In this document: one piece after another, positions 41,655 through 49,534 of the stretch
Position numbering within the stretch: the stretch's first letter is position 1
How the letters are laid out: every line of letters starts with the position of its first letter
Source: Halomonas meridiana
GTDB lineage: Bacteria > Pseudomonadota > Gammaproteobacteria > Pseudomonadales > Halomonadaceae
Assembly (NCBI RefSeq): GCF_009846525.1
Contig: NZ_CP024621.1
Coordinates: 2,046,001 to 2,110,000 of the forward strand
Direction of reading: 5' to 3'
Length of the DNA: 64,000 bases
Translations under genes and position numbers: made by a program
The notes under the pieces: model-generated
Databases searched by the model: none
What the model was told of the DNA's origin: nothing
Seen by the model: only the letters and a program-made list of their open reading frames with translations

Positions 41655-42009
41655 GGTAGGCCTCATCAAAACTGTGCTTATTCGCTATCACTTAATCGCC
41701 TTGCAGCAATGTTAACGCGCCAGCGAGCTTCCATTATTGGCAAGCTACTTCTAGCTTGCGGTGTCATCCGTTTAGCTGCCTTACCCTACGAGTGCTAGCT
41801 GAACGCCTATCTTGGACAAACCATCCTGTACAAAAAATATACCTTAAACAATTTATGTACAACAAGAACGGTACATTAATCTATTTTAACGCACCTAAGC
41901 AGGCTGTGGCAGAGTGACACGCACCCCCCTTCGGCACTATAGGAGCTGTGCTATGCTATGGGCACTATTTTCCTGCTGACATTGCAGGGGCCACTGTTGA
42001 GAGTACGCT
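41655..42009. other. Intergenic region between folE and the secreted acidic protein
   Basis: 355 bp between divergent genes. An A/T-rich block at about 41,820-41,885 stands out from the surrounding GC-rich DNA and contains two TGTAC elements about 30 bp apart. CCTGC and GCAGG at 41,972-41,988 can form a small hairpin ahead of the rightward gene. No gene is seen. Confidence 0.45.
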
Positions 42010-42603
42010 ATGTCTTTTAAATCATCGCCCTTTTGGCTAACTGCCCTGCTGGGTACGCTATTTGTATCACCTTTGCATGCAGAGGAGTCGACGCTGGATC
42101 TGCCTAGCGGCGCAAAGGTGGGCGTTGAAGTGGTCGAGGCGTTGACATTCAATAGCAGCCAATCACGTTATACCGACCTTCTGTTGCATCCCAAGCAGGC
42201 CAGTGGCACGACGCACTCGCTACCCGAATACTGCTTACTGGTGGCGAACGCCCAGCTCAACGGCGATCGTATTCGCATTACGACCCAAGACGCCACCTGC
42301 ATTGAAACGCATGATGCAGAGAGCGCCATTTACTCCGGCGAATTCTCTGCCAGCGCCTACGCAGAAGATGGTCAATATGGTTTGGCGTGCAACAACGGCG
42401 ACTGCACCCTCGCGCCGGGGCAGTCTTTTGTCCTCACCCTCGACGAAAGCATCCATATTGCTGCACAAGACAATCCGTCTGCCGAGATCAACGCAACCCG
42501 ACGCCAGGCCAACGGCGACGGCGTGGCGAACCCCATCCCCGGTGAGCGTCCAGACCCTGATCAAAGCGTCGAAAACCCCGCCCCCACGGAACAACCCGAG
42601 TAA
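42010..42603 (+). CDS. Secreted acidic protein of unknown function
   Basis: 197 residues with a classical signal peptide (cleavage after SPLHA, about residue 24). The mature part is acidic with four cysteines: one in EYCLL, one in DATCIE, and a pair in LACNNGDCTLAPGQ, suggesting two disulfides. The C-terminal 30 residues are rich in Pro, Glu and Asp (PGERPDPDQSVENPAPTEQ), as in a surface or stalk region of halophile proteins. I do not recognise a family. Confidence 0.65.
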   Translation: MSFKSSPFWLTALLGTLFVSPLHAEESTLDLPSGAKVGVEVVEALTFNSSQSRYTDLLLHPKQASGTTHSLPEYCLLVANAQLNGDRIRITTQDATCIETHDAESAIYSGEFSASAYAEDGQYGLACNNGDCTLAPGQSFVLTLDESIHIAAQDNPSAEINATRRQANGDGVANPIPGERPDPDQSVENPAPTEQPE

Positions 42604-42684
42604 ACGTCCATCGCGTCGTACAACGGCCTTTCGCGCGTCATCATGAAAGGCCGTGTTAGGTTACCCCCAGCCATCGCTAGCCTG

Positions 42685-43659
42685 CTACGCCAGCCATAGC
42701 GGTGATTCCAAGTGAAGTAGCTGCTGTTCGAGCTGACGAATGTGCTGATCCCAGTATCCCGCTTCGGCCAGCCATGGAAACGCTCTGGGGAAAGCCGGGT
42801 CTTCCCATCTGTCGACCAGCCAAGCCGCATGACGTATCAGACGATACGCTCTCAACGGCTCGATGAGGGACATTTGCTGGTGCGGAAATGGCCGGGTTTC
42901 TTCGTACCCCTCTACCATTTCACTGAGCTGCGCTCGCCACTGCTGCGGCTGTTCCACAGGAAGCAGCATCCATACGTCCTGAATGGCAGGGGCCGTCAAA
43001 CAGTCGTCGAAGTCGACCAGCTTAAAAGCGCCCTCGCGGCCAAGCACGTTCCCCAAGTGGCAGTCGCCATGAGTGCGAATCATACTGTCAGCGTCCACCG
43101 CTACGTCGTCCAGGCGTTCACGTATCTTCCCTACCACACGTTGGTAGGCGCGTACTTGGTGATCATTGAGCCAAGGGCTCGCCACCACGCGCCGTTCGGC
43201 ATCGCTCACGTCTGGTCCAAGCCGCAGCGTTTCGCGATGATGAAACGGCCTTCGCGCCGCCACTTCGTGAAGCTGCCCCAGCACCTCGCCTAGTGCAAAT
43301 AGCTGCGCCGGGTCATCCAGTTCTGGCGCTTGGCCAGAACATTGCGGAAACAGCGTAAAGCGAAACGTTTCGAAGGTGTGCAAGGAGGCGTGCTGGTCAT
43401 CTCGCCACGGAGCCACGACGGGCACGCCGGCCTGCGCCACTTCGGTCAAAAAGTCATGCTCTTCCTGAATCGCCTCGTTTGACCAGCGTTCTGGTCGATA
43501 AAACTTCACCACCCAACGACCGCCATCTTCATCTCGAAACATCAGCACACGATTTTCATAGCTATTTAGTGCAAAGGGCTCACCCACCGGCCAAATGCCC
43601 ACCGACTCGATGGCCGACATAACGACATCAGGTGACAGCGTACTAAACGGATGCGACAT
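42685..43659 (-). CDS. srkA: Stress response kinase A (YihE/SrkA)
   Basis: 324-residue APH-like protein kinase that in E. coli counters toxin-driven programmed death. The start is MSHPFSTLSPDVVMSAIES at 43659 with AAGGAGTC upstream; a longer frame lacks homology. GDCHLGNVLG is the catalytic loop and KLVDFDDCL the metal-binding Asp. It lies 31 bp downstream of comF in the same direction. Confidence 0.92.
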   Translation of the reverse strand: MSHPFSTLSPDVVMSAIESVGIWPVGEPFALNSYENRVLMFRDEDGGRWVVKFYRPERWSNEAIQEEHDFLTEVAQAGVPVVAPWRDDQHASLHTFETFRFTLFPQCSGQAPELDDPAQLFALGEVLGQLHEVAARRPFHHRETLRLGPDVSDAERRVVASPWLNDHQVRAYQRVVGKIRERLDDVAVDADSMIRTHGDCHLGNVLGREGAFKLVDFDDCLTAPAIQDVWMLLPVEQPQQWRAQLSEMVEGYEETRPFPHQQMSLIEPLRAYRLIRHAAWLVDRWEDPAFPRAFPWLAEAGYWDQHIRQLEQQLLHLESPLWLA

Positions 43660-43690
43660 AGATGACTCCTTGAATGAGCGGCCTAGTTTA

Positions 43691-44392
43691 TCAACTCTTC
43701 TGAAGCGGTGTGCGGGCAGCTGCCCACACATCGACACGTTTGGCACCCTGCGCCAGCACCTCGGCAGCGAGCGCATGCCCAGTAGCGCCGGTCGTCACCA
43801 CATCATCAATAATCGTCACGTGCTCCGGCATGTCGCCTGCCACGACAAAAGCTCCGTTTAAATTTTGCCGCCGCTCTTTGCGGTTCAACGAGCGCTGAGA
43901 GGGCAAATGCTTGATACAACGGGCGTGAATCAGAGGCATCCCCACGCCTTCACCAAGCCGTTCAGCTAGCCACTGCGCTTGATTGAACCCGCGCTCTCGA
44001 GCGCGGCCTGGATACATGGGGACAGGCAGCAACGCACAGCCCAACGCATGAGGTCGCCTTGACAGCATTAAATTCACAAGCAGCCTGCCCGCCCGGGGCG
44101 ATGCATGAAATTTAAAATCATGCACTAGCTGTGTAATAGCCTCTTGGTAGCAAAGCGGCGCTGTGGTGGCCGTAAAGTTGGGCGGTTCGGCCAAACAGTG
44201 GCCGCAGTATGTTTGATGCGCGGCTGTCAGCGGCTCGGCACACCGCTTACAGCTCATTCGATTCCAAGGCAGCATGGAATAACACTCCGAACACCACCCC
44301 TCTTCACCGGCTTGCGAGTAGAAACAAAACGCGCAGTAACCCGGCAATCCTCGCCTAAACCACTGATTCGCCAATGAGGTCCATCTCAGCAT
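43691..44392 (-). CDS. comF: ComF-family phosphoribosyltransferase-like protein
   Basis: 233 residues. An N-terminal double zinc ribbon (CAFCFY..CSECY, CKRCAEPL, YCGHCL) precedes a PRTase-like domain with VTIIDDVVTTGATGHAL, the PRPP loop. Members take part in DNA uptake during transformation. Likely cotranscribed with srkA. The tRNA-Leu gene is divergent upstream. Confidence 0.9.
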   Translation of the reverse strand: MLRWTSLANQWFRRGLPGYCAFCFYSQAGEEGWCSECYSMLPWNRMSCKRCAEPLTAAHQTYCGHCLAEPPNFTATTAPLCYQEAITQLVHDFKFHASPRAGRLLVNLMLSRRPHALGCALLPVPMYPGRARERGFNQAQWLAERLGEGVGMPLIHARCIKHLPSQRSLNRKERRQNLNGAFVVAGDMPEHVTIIDDVVTTGATGHALAAEVLAQGAKRVDVWAAARTPLQKS

Positions 44393-44439
44393 AATATGTC
44401 CACCTTACTTGCCAATGCTAAAAATAACGCTGCATAAGA

Positions 44440-44467
44440 TTGACATTAACGCACAAGTTGATAATAT
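44440..44467 (+). promoter_or_regulatory. Predicted promoter of tRNA-Leu
   Basis: A perfect -35 TTGACA (44440-44445) and TAATAT (44462-44467) with a 16-bp spacer, ending 14 bp before the tRNA 5' end. Confidence 0.6.
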
Positions 44468-44481
44468 ATGCCTCGTCTTCT

Positions 44482-44566
44482 GCGGATGTGGTGGAATTGG
44501 TAGACACGCTAGATTTAGGTTCTAGTGCCGTAAGGTGTGGGAGTTCGAGTCTCCCCATCCGCACCA
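44482..44566 (+). tRNA. tRNA-Leu (anticodon UAG)
   Basis: 85 nt with an encoded CCA. The acceptor GCGGATG pairs with CATCCGC, the anticodon stem CTAGA/TCTAG encloses TTTAGGT with anticodon TAG, a long variable arm follows, and the T-arm loop is TTCGAGT. It reads CUA (and probably other CUN) codons. The integrase gene begins 13 bp beyond the CCA, so the 3' half of this tRNA is the likely prophage attachment site. Confidence 0.97.
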
Positions 44567-44578
44567 ATTTGATTTACC

Positions 44579-45667
44579 TCAGTTTTTTATCCCTCCCTGC
44601 TTTATCCCAATACTCACTAGATTGTCCTGTGTGACCAGATTGTGACCTAGCCTGTTTACGGCTTCGCGCACTCGTTGCGGTGCCAAATGCGCATATCGCT
44701 CGGTCATCGTGATGCTGGAATGTCCCAGCAGCTCCTTTATTACCTCCAGTGGAACGCCATCGCTCACCAGCCAAGATGCTGCCGTGTGCCGCAAGTCGTG
44801 TATCCGCAAATCATCCAGCCGCACCCTTTTGGCCGCCTGGGCGAATCCTGCCCTGAGCGACTTCACCGGCTCGCCGTCCGCTCTAGCGAAAACCCAAGGG
44901 CACCCGGGCACGTTTCCTGCTCGCCACGCCAACCTTCTCTTGATCGCGGCTTGGGCCACGCTATTCAGCGGTACCGTTCTCGGCTTGCCGGATTTTGTGT
45001 GGCTGCTCAGAAGCGTTAGCGACTCTTTGCCTGGGTCCAGGCTGACGCGTGACCATTCCAGTCCCAGCAGCTCGCCACGGCGACAACCGGTGTGCGCGGC
45101 CAACTCGATGAAGTCGGCCAGCACATCGCCGTGCCGCTGTTGCCTGGCTGCGGTCACCAGCCTGCCAACCTCTCCTCTGCTCAAATACCGCTCACGGTGC
45201 CTGGCTTCCCGGGTCAACCTTCCCTTCACCGGGTTGTCGAGACCCCACTCCCATTCCCGATTGCAGTAGTTGATCGCCGACGACAGCGCGGCCAGCTCGC
45301 GGTTAATGGTGGCGTTAGCCCTTCCCTGCTCTTGCCGGTGACGGATATAGCCTTTGATATCCGCGCCGGTAATCGCTCCAATCTCAACGCCGCCAAAATA
45401 TCGCCGCAGGTTGCCGATCTGATACTTGATGGTATGGAGGCTGCGCAGGTGTGCCGACCCGCGCAGATACTCGACCATCACTTCTTCAAAGCTGCGTGGC
45501 TGCTTCACGTCCCAGTGCTTGCTCTGGTGGGATTCGGCTCGCCACTTCGCTTCGACGGCTTTCGCTTCGTTTAAGTCCGCTGTCCCAGTAGAGCGTCTAA
45601 TTCGTTTGCCGCCTGGGTCGTTGTACGATGCCCACCAGAATGGCGAGCCTTTCCTTTTATGTGGCAT
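44579..45667 (-). CDS. int: Phage tyrosine integrase
   Basis: 362 residues with an N-terminal arm-binding region, a SAM-like core-binding domain (about 58-145) and the catalytic domain. The active site is complete: Arg196 (TGCRRGEL), Lys225 (SHTKSGKPR), His290/Arg293 (HDLRHTA), His316 (LLGHSS) and Tyr325 (TERYAHL). The 3' end faces the tRNA-Leu attachment site. Its start overlaps the excisionase-like gene by 97 bp. Confidence 0.95.
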   Translation of the reverse strand: MPHKRKGSPFWWASYNDPGGKRIRRSTGTADLNEAKAVEAKWRAESHQSKHWDVKQPRSFEEVMVEYLRGSAHLRSLHTIKYQIGNLRRYFGGVEIGAITGADIKGYIRHRQEQGRANATINRELAALSSAINYCNREWEWGLDNPVKGRLTREARHRERYLSRGEVGRLVTAARQQRHGDVLADFIELAAHTGCRRGELLGLEWSRVSLDPGKESLTLLSSHTKSGKPRTVPLNSVAQAAIKRRLAWRAGNVPGCPWVFARADGEPVKSLRAGFAQAAKRVRLDDLRIHDLRHTAASWLVSDGVPLEVIKELLGHSSITMTERYAHLAPQRVREAVNRLGHNLVTQDNLVSIGIKQGGIKN

Positions 45668-45888
45668 ACAGATTTTTCCCCTTTCTGCACGCCGGGCGCG
45701 CTGCGACTCTCCAACTCTAGCGCCTCGGCGTCAAGCTCTCCGATTCGTCGAATGCTGCCCATCGTGACCCGCCGCCCTTTTCCTTCGCCGCTGGCCGTCA
45801 GCCTGCCCTGCCTGACCATCTGCCTGACAGTCCAGTGCGAGACGCTGAGCATTTCAGCGGCCTCGGCGTAGGTGACCAGCGCTTTCAT
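45571..45888 (-). CDS. Excisionase-like MerR/AlpA-type HTH protein
   Basis: 105 residues. The N-terminal YAEAAEMLSVSHWTVRQMVRQGRL is a winged-helix of the excisionase family; the C-terminal 45 residues are unlike the family. It extends well into the integrase reading frame, an overlap that would couple the two products. A role as Xis is inferred from position. Confidence 0.75.
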   Translation of the reverse strand: MKALVTYAEAAEMLSVSHWTVRQMVRQGRLTASGEGKGRRVTMGSIRRIGELDAEALELESRSAPGVQKGEKSVCHIKGKARHSGGHRTTTQAANELDALLGQRT

Positions 45889-46100
45889 GGCTTACTCCTT
45901 GCTGCATTAGCCCTAGCGAGTGCAGACTGAAATCCATTCTTGGCATCGGTCATGCTCTTTAGCTCCTGCTCTAGCTCAATAATTTTCTCGCTTTGTGCGA
46001 TAGCCAGTGCCTGCCAGCCTAGCGCTACGTGCTGCCATTCAGGGTGACCGTCGGGCAGCTGCTCCTCTTCTTCGGCTAGCTCTCTAAGTGTTTTGGCCAT
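45885..46100 (-). CDS. Small prophage protein, coiled-coil
   Basis: 71 residues (MAKTLRELAEEEEQLPDG), acidic at the N terminus and with a heptad-like segment IIELEQELKSM. GGGAGG precedes the ATG at 46100, and its stop overlaps the excisionase start by four bases. Unknown function. Confidence 0.6.
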   Translation of the reverse strand: MAKTLRELAEEEEQLPDGHPEWQHVALGWQALAIAQSEKIIELEQELKSMTDAKNGFQSALARANAARSKP

Positions 46101-46115
46101 GATGCCTCCCATTCA

Positions 46116-46137
46116 CAAAAAACCGCCTCTTGGGCGG
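46116..46137 (-). terminator. Intrinsic terminator-like hairpin in the leftward operon
   Basis: On the minus strand CCGCC and GGCGG pair around five bases, followed by TTTTTT. It fills the gap between two leftward genes. Confidence 0.65.
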
Positions 46138-46353
46138 CTAGTTGACCTGCTTCATGGTCGTCGTCCAAATGGCACGCGACCCATCGTTTGGCTTAATTCG
46201 CAACCGGAATCCGGGCCATCGCTCGCCAGTGTGAATATCTCGGATCACATGGCCATCTTCGATAGCGGTAATTTTGCCGGTGACTGACCGCTTCTCCCCT
46301 GTTGTCTTGAGTTCGTAGTCATAGATAACTTCGTCGCCAATCTTGCTTGCCAT
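46138..46353 (-). CDS. Small prophage protein of unknown function
   Basis: 71 residues (MASKIGDEVIYDYELKTTG), beta-rich, resembling a small KOW/SH3-like barrel by pattern (GDEVIY.., GKITAIEDGHV). GGAGG lies five bases before the ATG; the longer frame upstream is rejected. It is flanked by terminator-like hairpins on both sides. Confidence 0.6.
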   Translation of the reverse strand: MASKIGDEVIYDYELKTTGEKRSVTGKITAIEDGHVIRDIHTGERWPGFRLRIKPNDGSRAIWTTTMKQVN

Positions 46354-46364
46354 TACTGCCTCCA

Positions 46365-46388
46365 CAAAAAAGCCGCCCAATCGGCGGC
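46365..46388 (-). terminator. Intrinsic terminator-like hairpin in the leftward operon
   Basis: Six-bp stem GCCGCC/GGCGGC with a five-base loop, followed on the minus strand by TTTTTT. It lies in the 37-bp gap between two genes. Confidence 0.75.
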
Positions 46389-46390
46389 GG

Positions 46391-46609
46391 TTATCGGTGT
46401 GCTTCTCGCTCAGTACATGGCGGCGGCAGCGGGTCGCCTTCGTATCGCTCGACGGTGTCGATCGACAAGCCGCGAAGGTGCCAGTCGCCCACCATGTGCT
46501 TGCGCTCGTCCAGCGTCTCGCCGTCATTGATCCACGCCGACGCCACGTTGCCGCCGCATACCTGGCAGTTGGCCAGCATCATCTGGCCGAGGTGTTTTCG
46601 CTCTGTCAT
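46391..46609 (-). CDS. Small prophage protein with a Cys-pair motif
   Basis: 72 residues from MTERKHLGQMMLANCQVCGG. CQVCGG near the N terminus and a late Cys suggest a metal knuckle. GGAGTGA precedes the ATG at 46609. Unknown function. Confidence 0.55.
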   Translation of the reverse strand: MTERKHLGQMMLANCQVCGGNVASAWINDGETLDERKHMVGDWHLRGLSIDTVERYEGDPLPPPCTEREAHR

Positions 46610-46611
46610 CG

Positions 46612-46947
46612 TCACTCCATCAGCTCCAGCGCACTCTCTACCATCGCGCTGATCTTCTCGCACGACTCGCGGATCTCGTTGCCTCGCTCGTTATCGGTAT
46701 GCACCAGAATCTCCCGCGCCGTGGCGTCGATATTGCCGTCTACCTCTCGCCAGATATTCAGCACGGCGTTGTAAAGTGCCCGCTCTTTGGTCGTGCCGTC
46801 GATCTGCAACCGGCGCGCGTACTCATACAGGCACCTCGTAAGCGCCGCCGTAGTCGTGTCGCCGCTAACGCTGATCGTGCCGCCCATGGCGTCGGGCATC
46901 CAGCAGCGCCAGTAGGTGCCGTCTTCTCTTAGTCGGGGCTTTTGCAT
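46612..46947 (-). CDS. Prophage hypothetical protein
   Basis: 111 residues from MQKPRLREDGTYWRCW with GGAGGATGC upstream. The C-terminal half is helical and acidic. The start overlaps the end of the next upstream gene by 19 bp. No recognised family. Confidence 0.55.
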   Translation of the reverse strand: MQKPRLREDGTYWRCWMPDAMGGTISVSGDTTTAALTRCLYEYARRLQIDGTTKERALYNAVLNIWREVDGNIDATAREILVHTDNERGNEIRESCEKISAMVESALELME

Positions 46948-47288
46948 GCATCCTCCGCCATAATTGCAGCAACGCGAACGATGGCGCGGCAAGTGGCGAC
47001 AGATCGACCAGCTTTATCTATCGGCTCATCGGCAGCTGCGCCATACCACCCCGTTACTGAGCAAACGTCATCAGACACATCCACATTCATCCCCAGACTG
47101 CACATCAGCCGAAAGGCATCGCCTTCATCCTCGAGCGGGTTCCAAACTCTCCATTTAGAGCCAGGCTCCGGAGGCTCCGGTATCACCCGGCGGCGAAGCT
47201 TCCCGTTAAAGGGGCCGTCGCCGGTATATAGCTCGATTTCCAATCCAGCCGCTCGCGCCGCCCGCTCCAGTAGCTCTTGATCTGTCAT
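46929..47288 (-). CDS. Phage protein, DUF2591-like
   Basis: 119 residues. An N-terminal helix (MTDQELLERAARAAGLEIE) is followed by WNPLEDEGDAFRLMCSLGM and CRAIVRVAAIMAE; the WNPL..D..A pattern recalls DUF2591 proteins of tailed phages. Its start overlaps the upstream gene's stop by four bases. Function unknown. Confidence 0.6.
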   Translation of the reverse strand: MTDQELLERAARAAGLEIELYTGDGPFNGKLRRRVIPEPPEPGSKWRVWNPLEDEGDAFRLMCSLGMNVDVSDDVCSVTGWYGAAADEPIDKAGRSVATCRAIVRVAAIMAEDACKSPD

Positions 47289-47572
47289 ACATCCTCCGGC
47301 TTAGGTGCAGCGGCGATCACTGCGTCATGGCAGGATTGCGCCGAGTCGTGGTAATCGTGTGAGTATGCGCGCTCCATCGCTTCATCGGCCTTGGTAGGAA
47401 TGGCGACGTAGCCCTCCGGGCAAGCAGCCTGCCATGCCTCCCACGCGCACTGCACATAGTGGGCAACGTACTGCCCTGGCCATGCGCTGCGTGGCGAATT
47501 TGGCTGCTTGTCGATAGGCCATTCACGCGGCGGCGCGACTGCCCACGCCTCAAACCGATCTCGCTGCGTCAT
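47285..47572 (-). CDS. Prophage hypothetical protein
   Basis: 95 residues (MTQRDRFEAWAVAPPREWP), Trp-rich, with the FEAW...AWEAWQAA pattern often seen in small phage proteins of unknown role. Overlaps both neighbours by four bases, suggesting translational coupling. Confidence 0.6.
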   Translation of the reverse strand: MTQRDRFEAWAVAPPREWPIDKQPNSPRSAWPGQYVAHYVQCAWEAWQAACPEGYVAIPTKADEAMERAYSHDYHDSAQSCHDAVIAAAPKPEDV

Positions 47573-47805
47573 GTCGGCTCTCCATCGGCGGCGGCCAAGG
47601 CGGCGTTGATATTATCGAGAATTCTGCGGTGCTCGGCATGAAACTCATCCATGCCATGCAAAAATTGGTATTGAGCAGACCACGACAGCGAAAGCGCTTT
47701 GGATGCTTCGAGCGCGTTATAAAGTCCTTGCGCTACTTCGGCGCGCACCCACTCAGCGCGGTCATCGAACTGCTCTTCGATCTCACCTCGTTTGTACGTT
47801 TTCAT
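47569..47805 (-). CDS. Prophage hypothetical protein
   Basis: 78 residues from MKTYKRGEIEEQFDDRAEW, predicted helical. GGGAGAG precedes the ATG at 47805; the longer frame is not needed. Overlaps both neighbours by four bases. Unknown function. Confidence 0.55.
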   Translation of the reverse strand: MKTYKRGEIEEQFDDRAEWVRAEVAQGLYNALEASKALSLSWSAQYQFLHGMDEFHAEHRRILDNINAALAAADGEPT

Positions 47806-48131
47806 TCGATCTCTCCCGGTGTCGGTGCGGCGGCTAGCAGATGGCTCCACAGCTTTCTATCATTTAAAATGCTCGCCTCTTGCCGACTAGGTTTGCAGCT
47901 AATTAATACTCGCTCATGCAGCGTTGCCAGCATGCTCTCGTCAGGCTCCTTCGGCACGCACTGCCATGGCTCATCCGGCGTAGGGATTCGGGGGCCGGTA
48001 GCAGCAACCGTGCCGGACTGCTGCCGCGTCCTCATAAACGACCACGCCCTTCCACTCCAGTGGGCTGTTTCCCATGGGTCGCCTTTGTCATCCGGCTTTA
48101 CCCAGTACCAACCATCTGCTCGCTGATTCAT
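47802..48131 (-). CDS. Prophage hypothetical protein
   Basis: 109 residues from MNQRADGWYWVKPDDKGDPW with GGAGG four bases before the ATG. The N-terminal GWYWVK and the C-terminal LLAAAPTPGE are typical of small phage proteins found beside DUF551-type proteins. Unknown function. Confidence 0.6.
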   Translation of the reverse strand: MNQRADGWYWVKPDDKGDPWETAHWSGRAWSFMRTRQQSGTVAATGPRIPTPDEPWQCVPKEPDESMLATLHERVLISCKPSRQEASILNDRKLWSHLLAAAPTPGEIE

Positions 48132-48145
48132 AAAACCTCCAGGCA

Positions 48146-48168
48146 TGAAAAAACCGCTCACTGGCGGC
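48146..48168 (-). terminator. Weak terminator-like hairpin in the leftward operon
   Basis: Minus strand CCGC and GCGG around six bases, followed by TTTTTT. It lies in the 93-bp gap upstream of the gene starting at 48131. Confidence 0.5.
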
Positions 48169-48224
48169 CATAGTCCTTAAACAGTCGTGTCGATAACCGC
48201 CACGGCGGCGTATCCGGTATGCGC

Positions 48225-48416
48225 CTACGCACTGCCAGCGCGGCGATCCGCTTGGCGTTGGGAAGTTGGTCGAGCATGTTCAAACTCCGTGCAGCGCACG
48301 ATGACGCGGCCTTTGCTTTTGCTCATGGCGGGCATGGTGGAAAAAGGCAGGCGGCTGCAGTCATCGAAGGTGTGGCGGCAAGCCATGCATAGGCTGCCTT
48401 TGGGTTGATGGGTCAT
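48225..48416 (-). CDS. Small prophage protein with Cys residues
   Basis: 63 residues (MTHQPKGSLCMACRHTFDDC), with a CxxC and two further Cys suggesting a zinc site. The ATG overlaps the stop of the upstream gene (ATGA). Unknown function. Confidence 0.55.
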   Translation of the reverse strand: MTHQPKGSLCMACRHTFDDCSRLPFSTMPAMSKSKGRVIVRCTEFEHARPTSQRQADRRAGSA

Positions 48417-48943
48417 TGATGGCCCTCGGATTGCTGTCGAAGCTCGTTCGCTCGCTCAATCAAGCGGTCTTGGGCATATTCAATGTCGTTCATGCATTCT
48501 GCCTCTTCCTCCAGCACCTCTGCCTGCTTCAGCAGGTCGCGTCTTTTGAGGCTAGCTCGGGGGTCCGACTTCACAGACTCTATCGCCTCCCTCATCCGGT
48601 CAGAATGGTCTAGCAGTCCCTCGTCGTCTCCTAGGTACAGTTCGTTAATGAGTCGATGAGAGGCGGTGGCTAGTCGCTCCACATGCGCCGCCAGCGCATC
48701 CCGCTCCTCCTGCACCCGCTCCCTTAGCGCGATCTGCGTTTCCTCGGCGTTGCGGTAGGCGTCGCGTTCTCGCATGAGCTGGACATTCTGAATAACCTTT
48801 GCTTCATGCTCACTTTCAAGATTTCTTATCTTTTGCTCTAGGCGATTAAAGCGGCGAACAACCCACGTTTCCAGCAGGTCACTATCTAGCCATTGACCTG
48901 TTTCTTCATGCGCCATTTCGGCTAGGTTTGCAGGTGTTTTCAT
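48413..48943 (-). CDS. Prophage coiled-coil protein
   Basis: 176 residues, almost entirely predicted helix with long heptad stretches (FNRLEQKIRNLESEHEAKV, ERDALAAHVERLATASH). Acidic. No recognised domain. Confidence 0.6.
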   Translation of the reverse strand: MKTPANLAEMAHEETGQWLDSDLLETWVVRRFNRLEQKIRNLESEHEAKVIQNVQLMRERDAYRNAEETQIALRERVQEERDALAAHVERLATASHRLINELYLGDDEGLLDHSDRMREAIESVKSDPRASLKRRDLLKQAEVLEEEAECMNDIEYAQDRLIERANELRQQSEGHQ

Positions 48944-48945
48944 GA

Positions 48946-49155
48946 CTAAGCCGCCCTCATGGTTGCCAACTGCTTAGCCTGCTCGGCCAGCTCTGCGCGC
49001 AGCCGGGCATTCTCGGCTGCCAGCGCGTCATTCTCAGTCAGCGCTGCCAGCTTTTCGCTTTCCAGGTCATCGTTGCGAGCCATCAGCATTCCAATCAGCT
49101 CGTCCGTTTCAGCTTCGCGGGCACCGGCGGTGCCTTCATGGGTGGGTGTCAGCAT
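48946..49155 (-). CDS. Small prophage coiled-coil protein
   Basis: 69 residues from MLTPTHEGTAGAREAETDEL; the C-terminal two thirds form a leucine/alanine heptad (LTENDALAAENARLRAELA). GGAGAG precedes the ATG; upstream in-frame sequence is rejected. Unknown function. Confidence 0.6.
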   Translation of the reverse strand: MLTPTHEGTAGAREAETDELIGMLMARNDDLESEKLAALTENDALAAENARLRAELAEQAKQLATMRAA

Positions 49156-49334
49156 GGTTTCTCTCCAGTAATGATGTAGCGGTCGCGGCTCGGGCCGATT
49201 AGCGGCTGCTGGCCTGGCTCTAAATGCCAGTCGAACCGGTGCAGGCAGCGGTCGCACTGCTTTTCGTTGATTGATCGGTAGAGGCGTAGGCGCGTGCAGC
49301 CGCAGCGCGGGCAGTGTTTGGTGGTGGGTTTCAT
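49149..49334 (-). CDS. Small zinc-ribbon prophage protein
   Basis: 61 residues from MKPTTKHCPRCGCTRLRLYR. CPRCG and CDRCL separated by 17 residues make a zinc ribbon. The start overlaps the neighbouring stop by four bases. Function unknown; it may bind nucleic acid. Confidence 0.6.
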   Translation of the reverse strand: MKPTTKHCPRCGCTRLRLYRSINEKQCDRCLHRFDWHLEPGQQPLIGPSRDRYIITGEKPC

Positions 49335-49534
49335 GCCGTATACCGCGTGGCGTAATCGCAAATGTCGCGGGCCGTTGACAACCCGCATCTGTAAGCTTTG
49401 GCCAGAGCTCGAAGGCTCATGCCCATTTCGCGATCAGCACGCATACTGCGAACTTGGCTATCTGTAAGCTTGGCTCGATGATGGCATTCACCGACGCGGT
49501 GGCCGGTATGGTTTCTGGATACATGCACAATCAT
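49331..49534 (-). CDS. Small HTH prophage protein
   Basis: 67 residues from MIVHVSRNHTGHRVGECHH. LTDSQVRSMRADREMGMSLRALA... is a resolvase-type helix-turn-helix. It overlaps the methyltransferase stop by four bases. It may be a regulator or an HNH-associated remnant. Confidence 0.55.
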   Translation of the reverse strand: MIVHVSRNHTGHRVGECHHRAKLTDSQVRSMRADREMGMSLRALAKAYRCGLSTARDICDYATRYTA

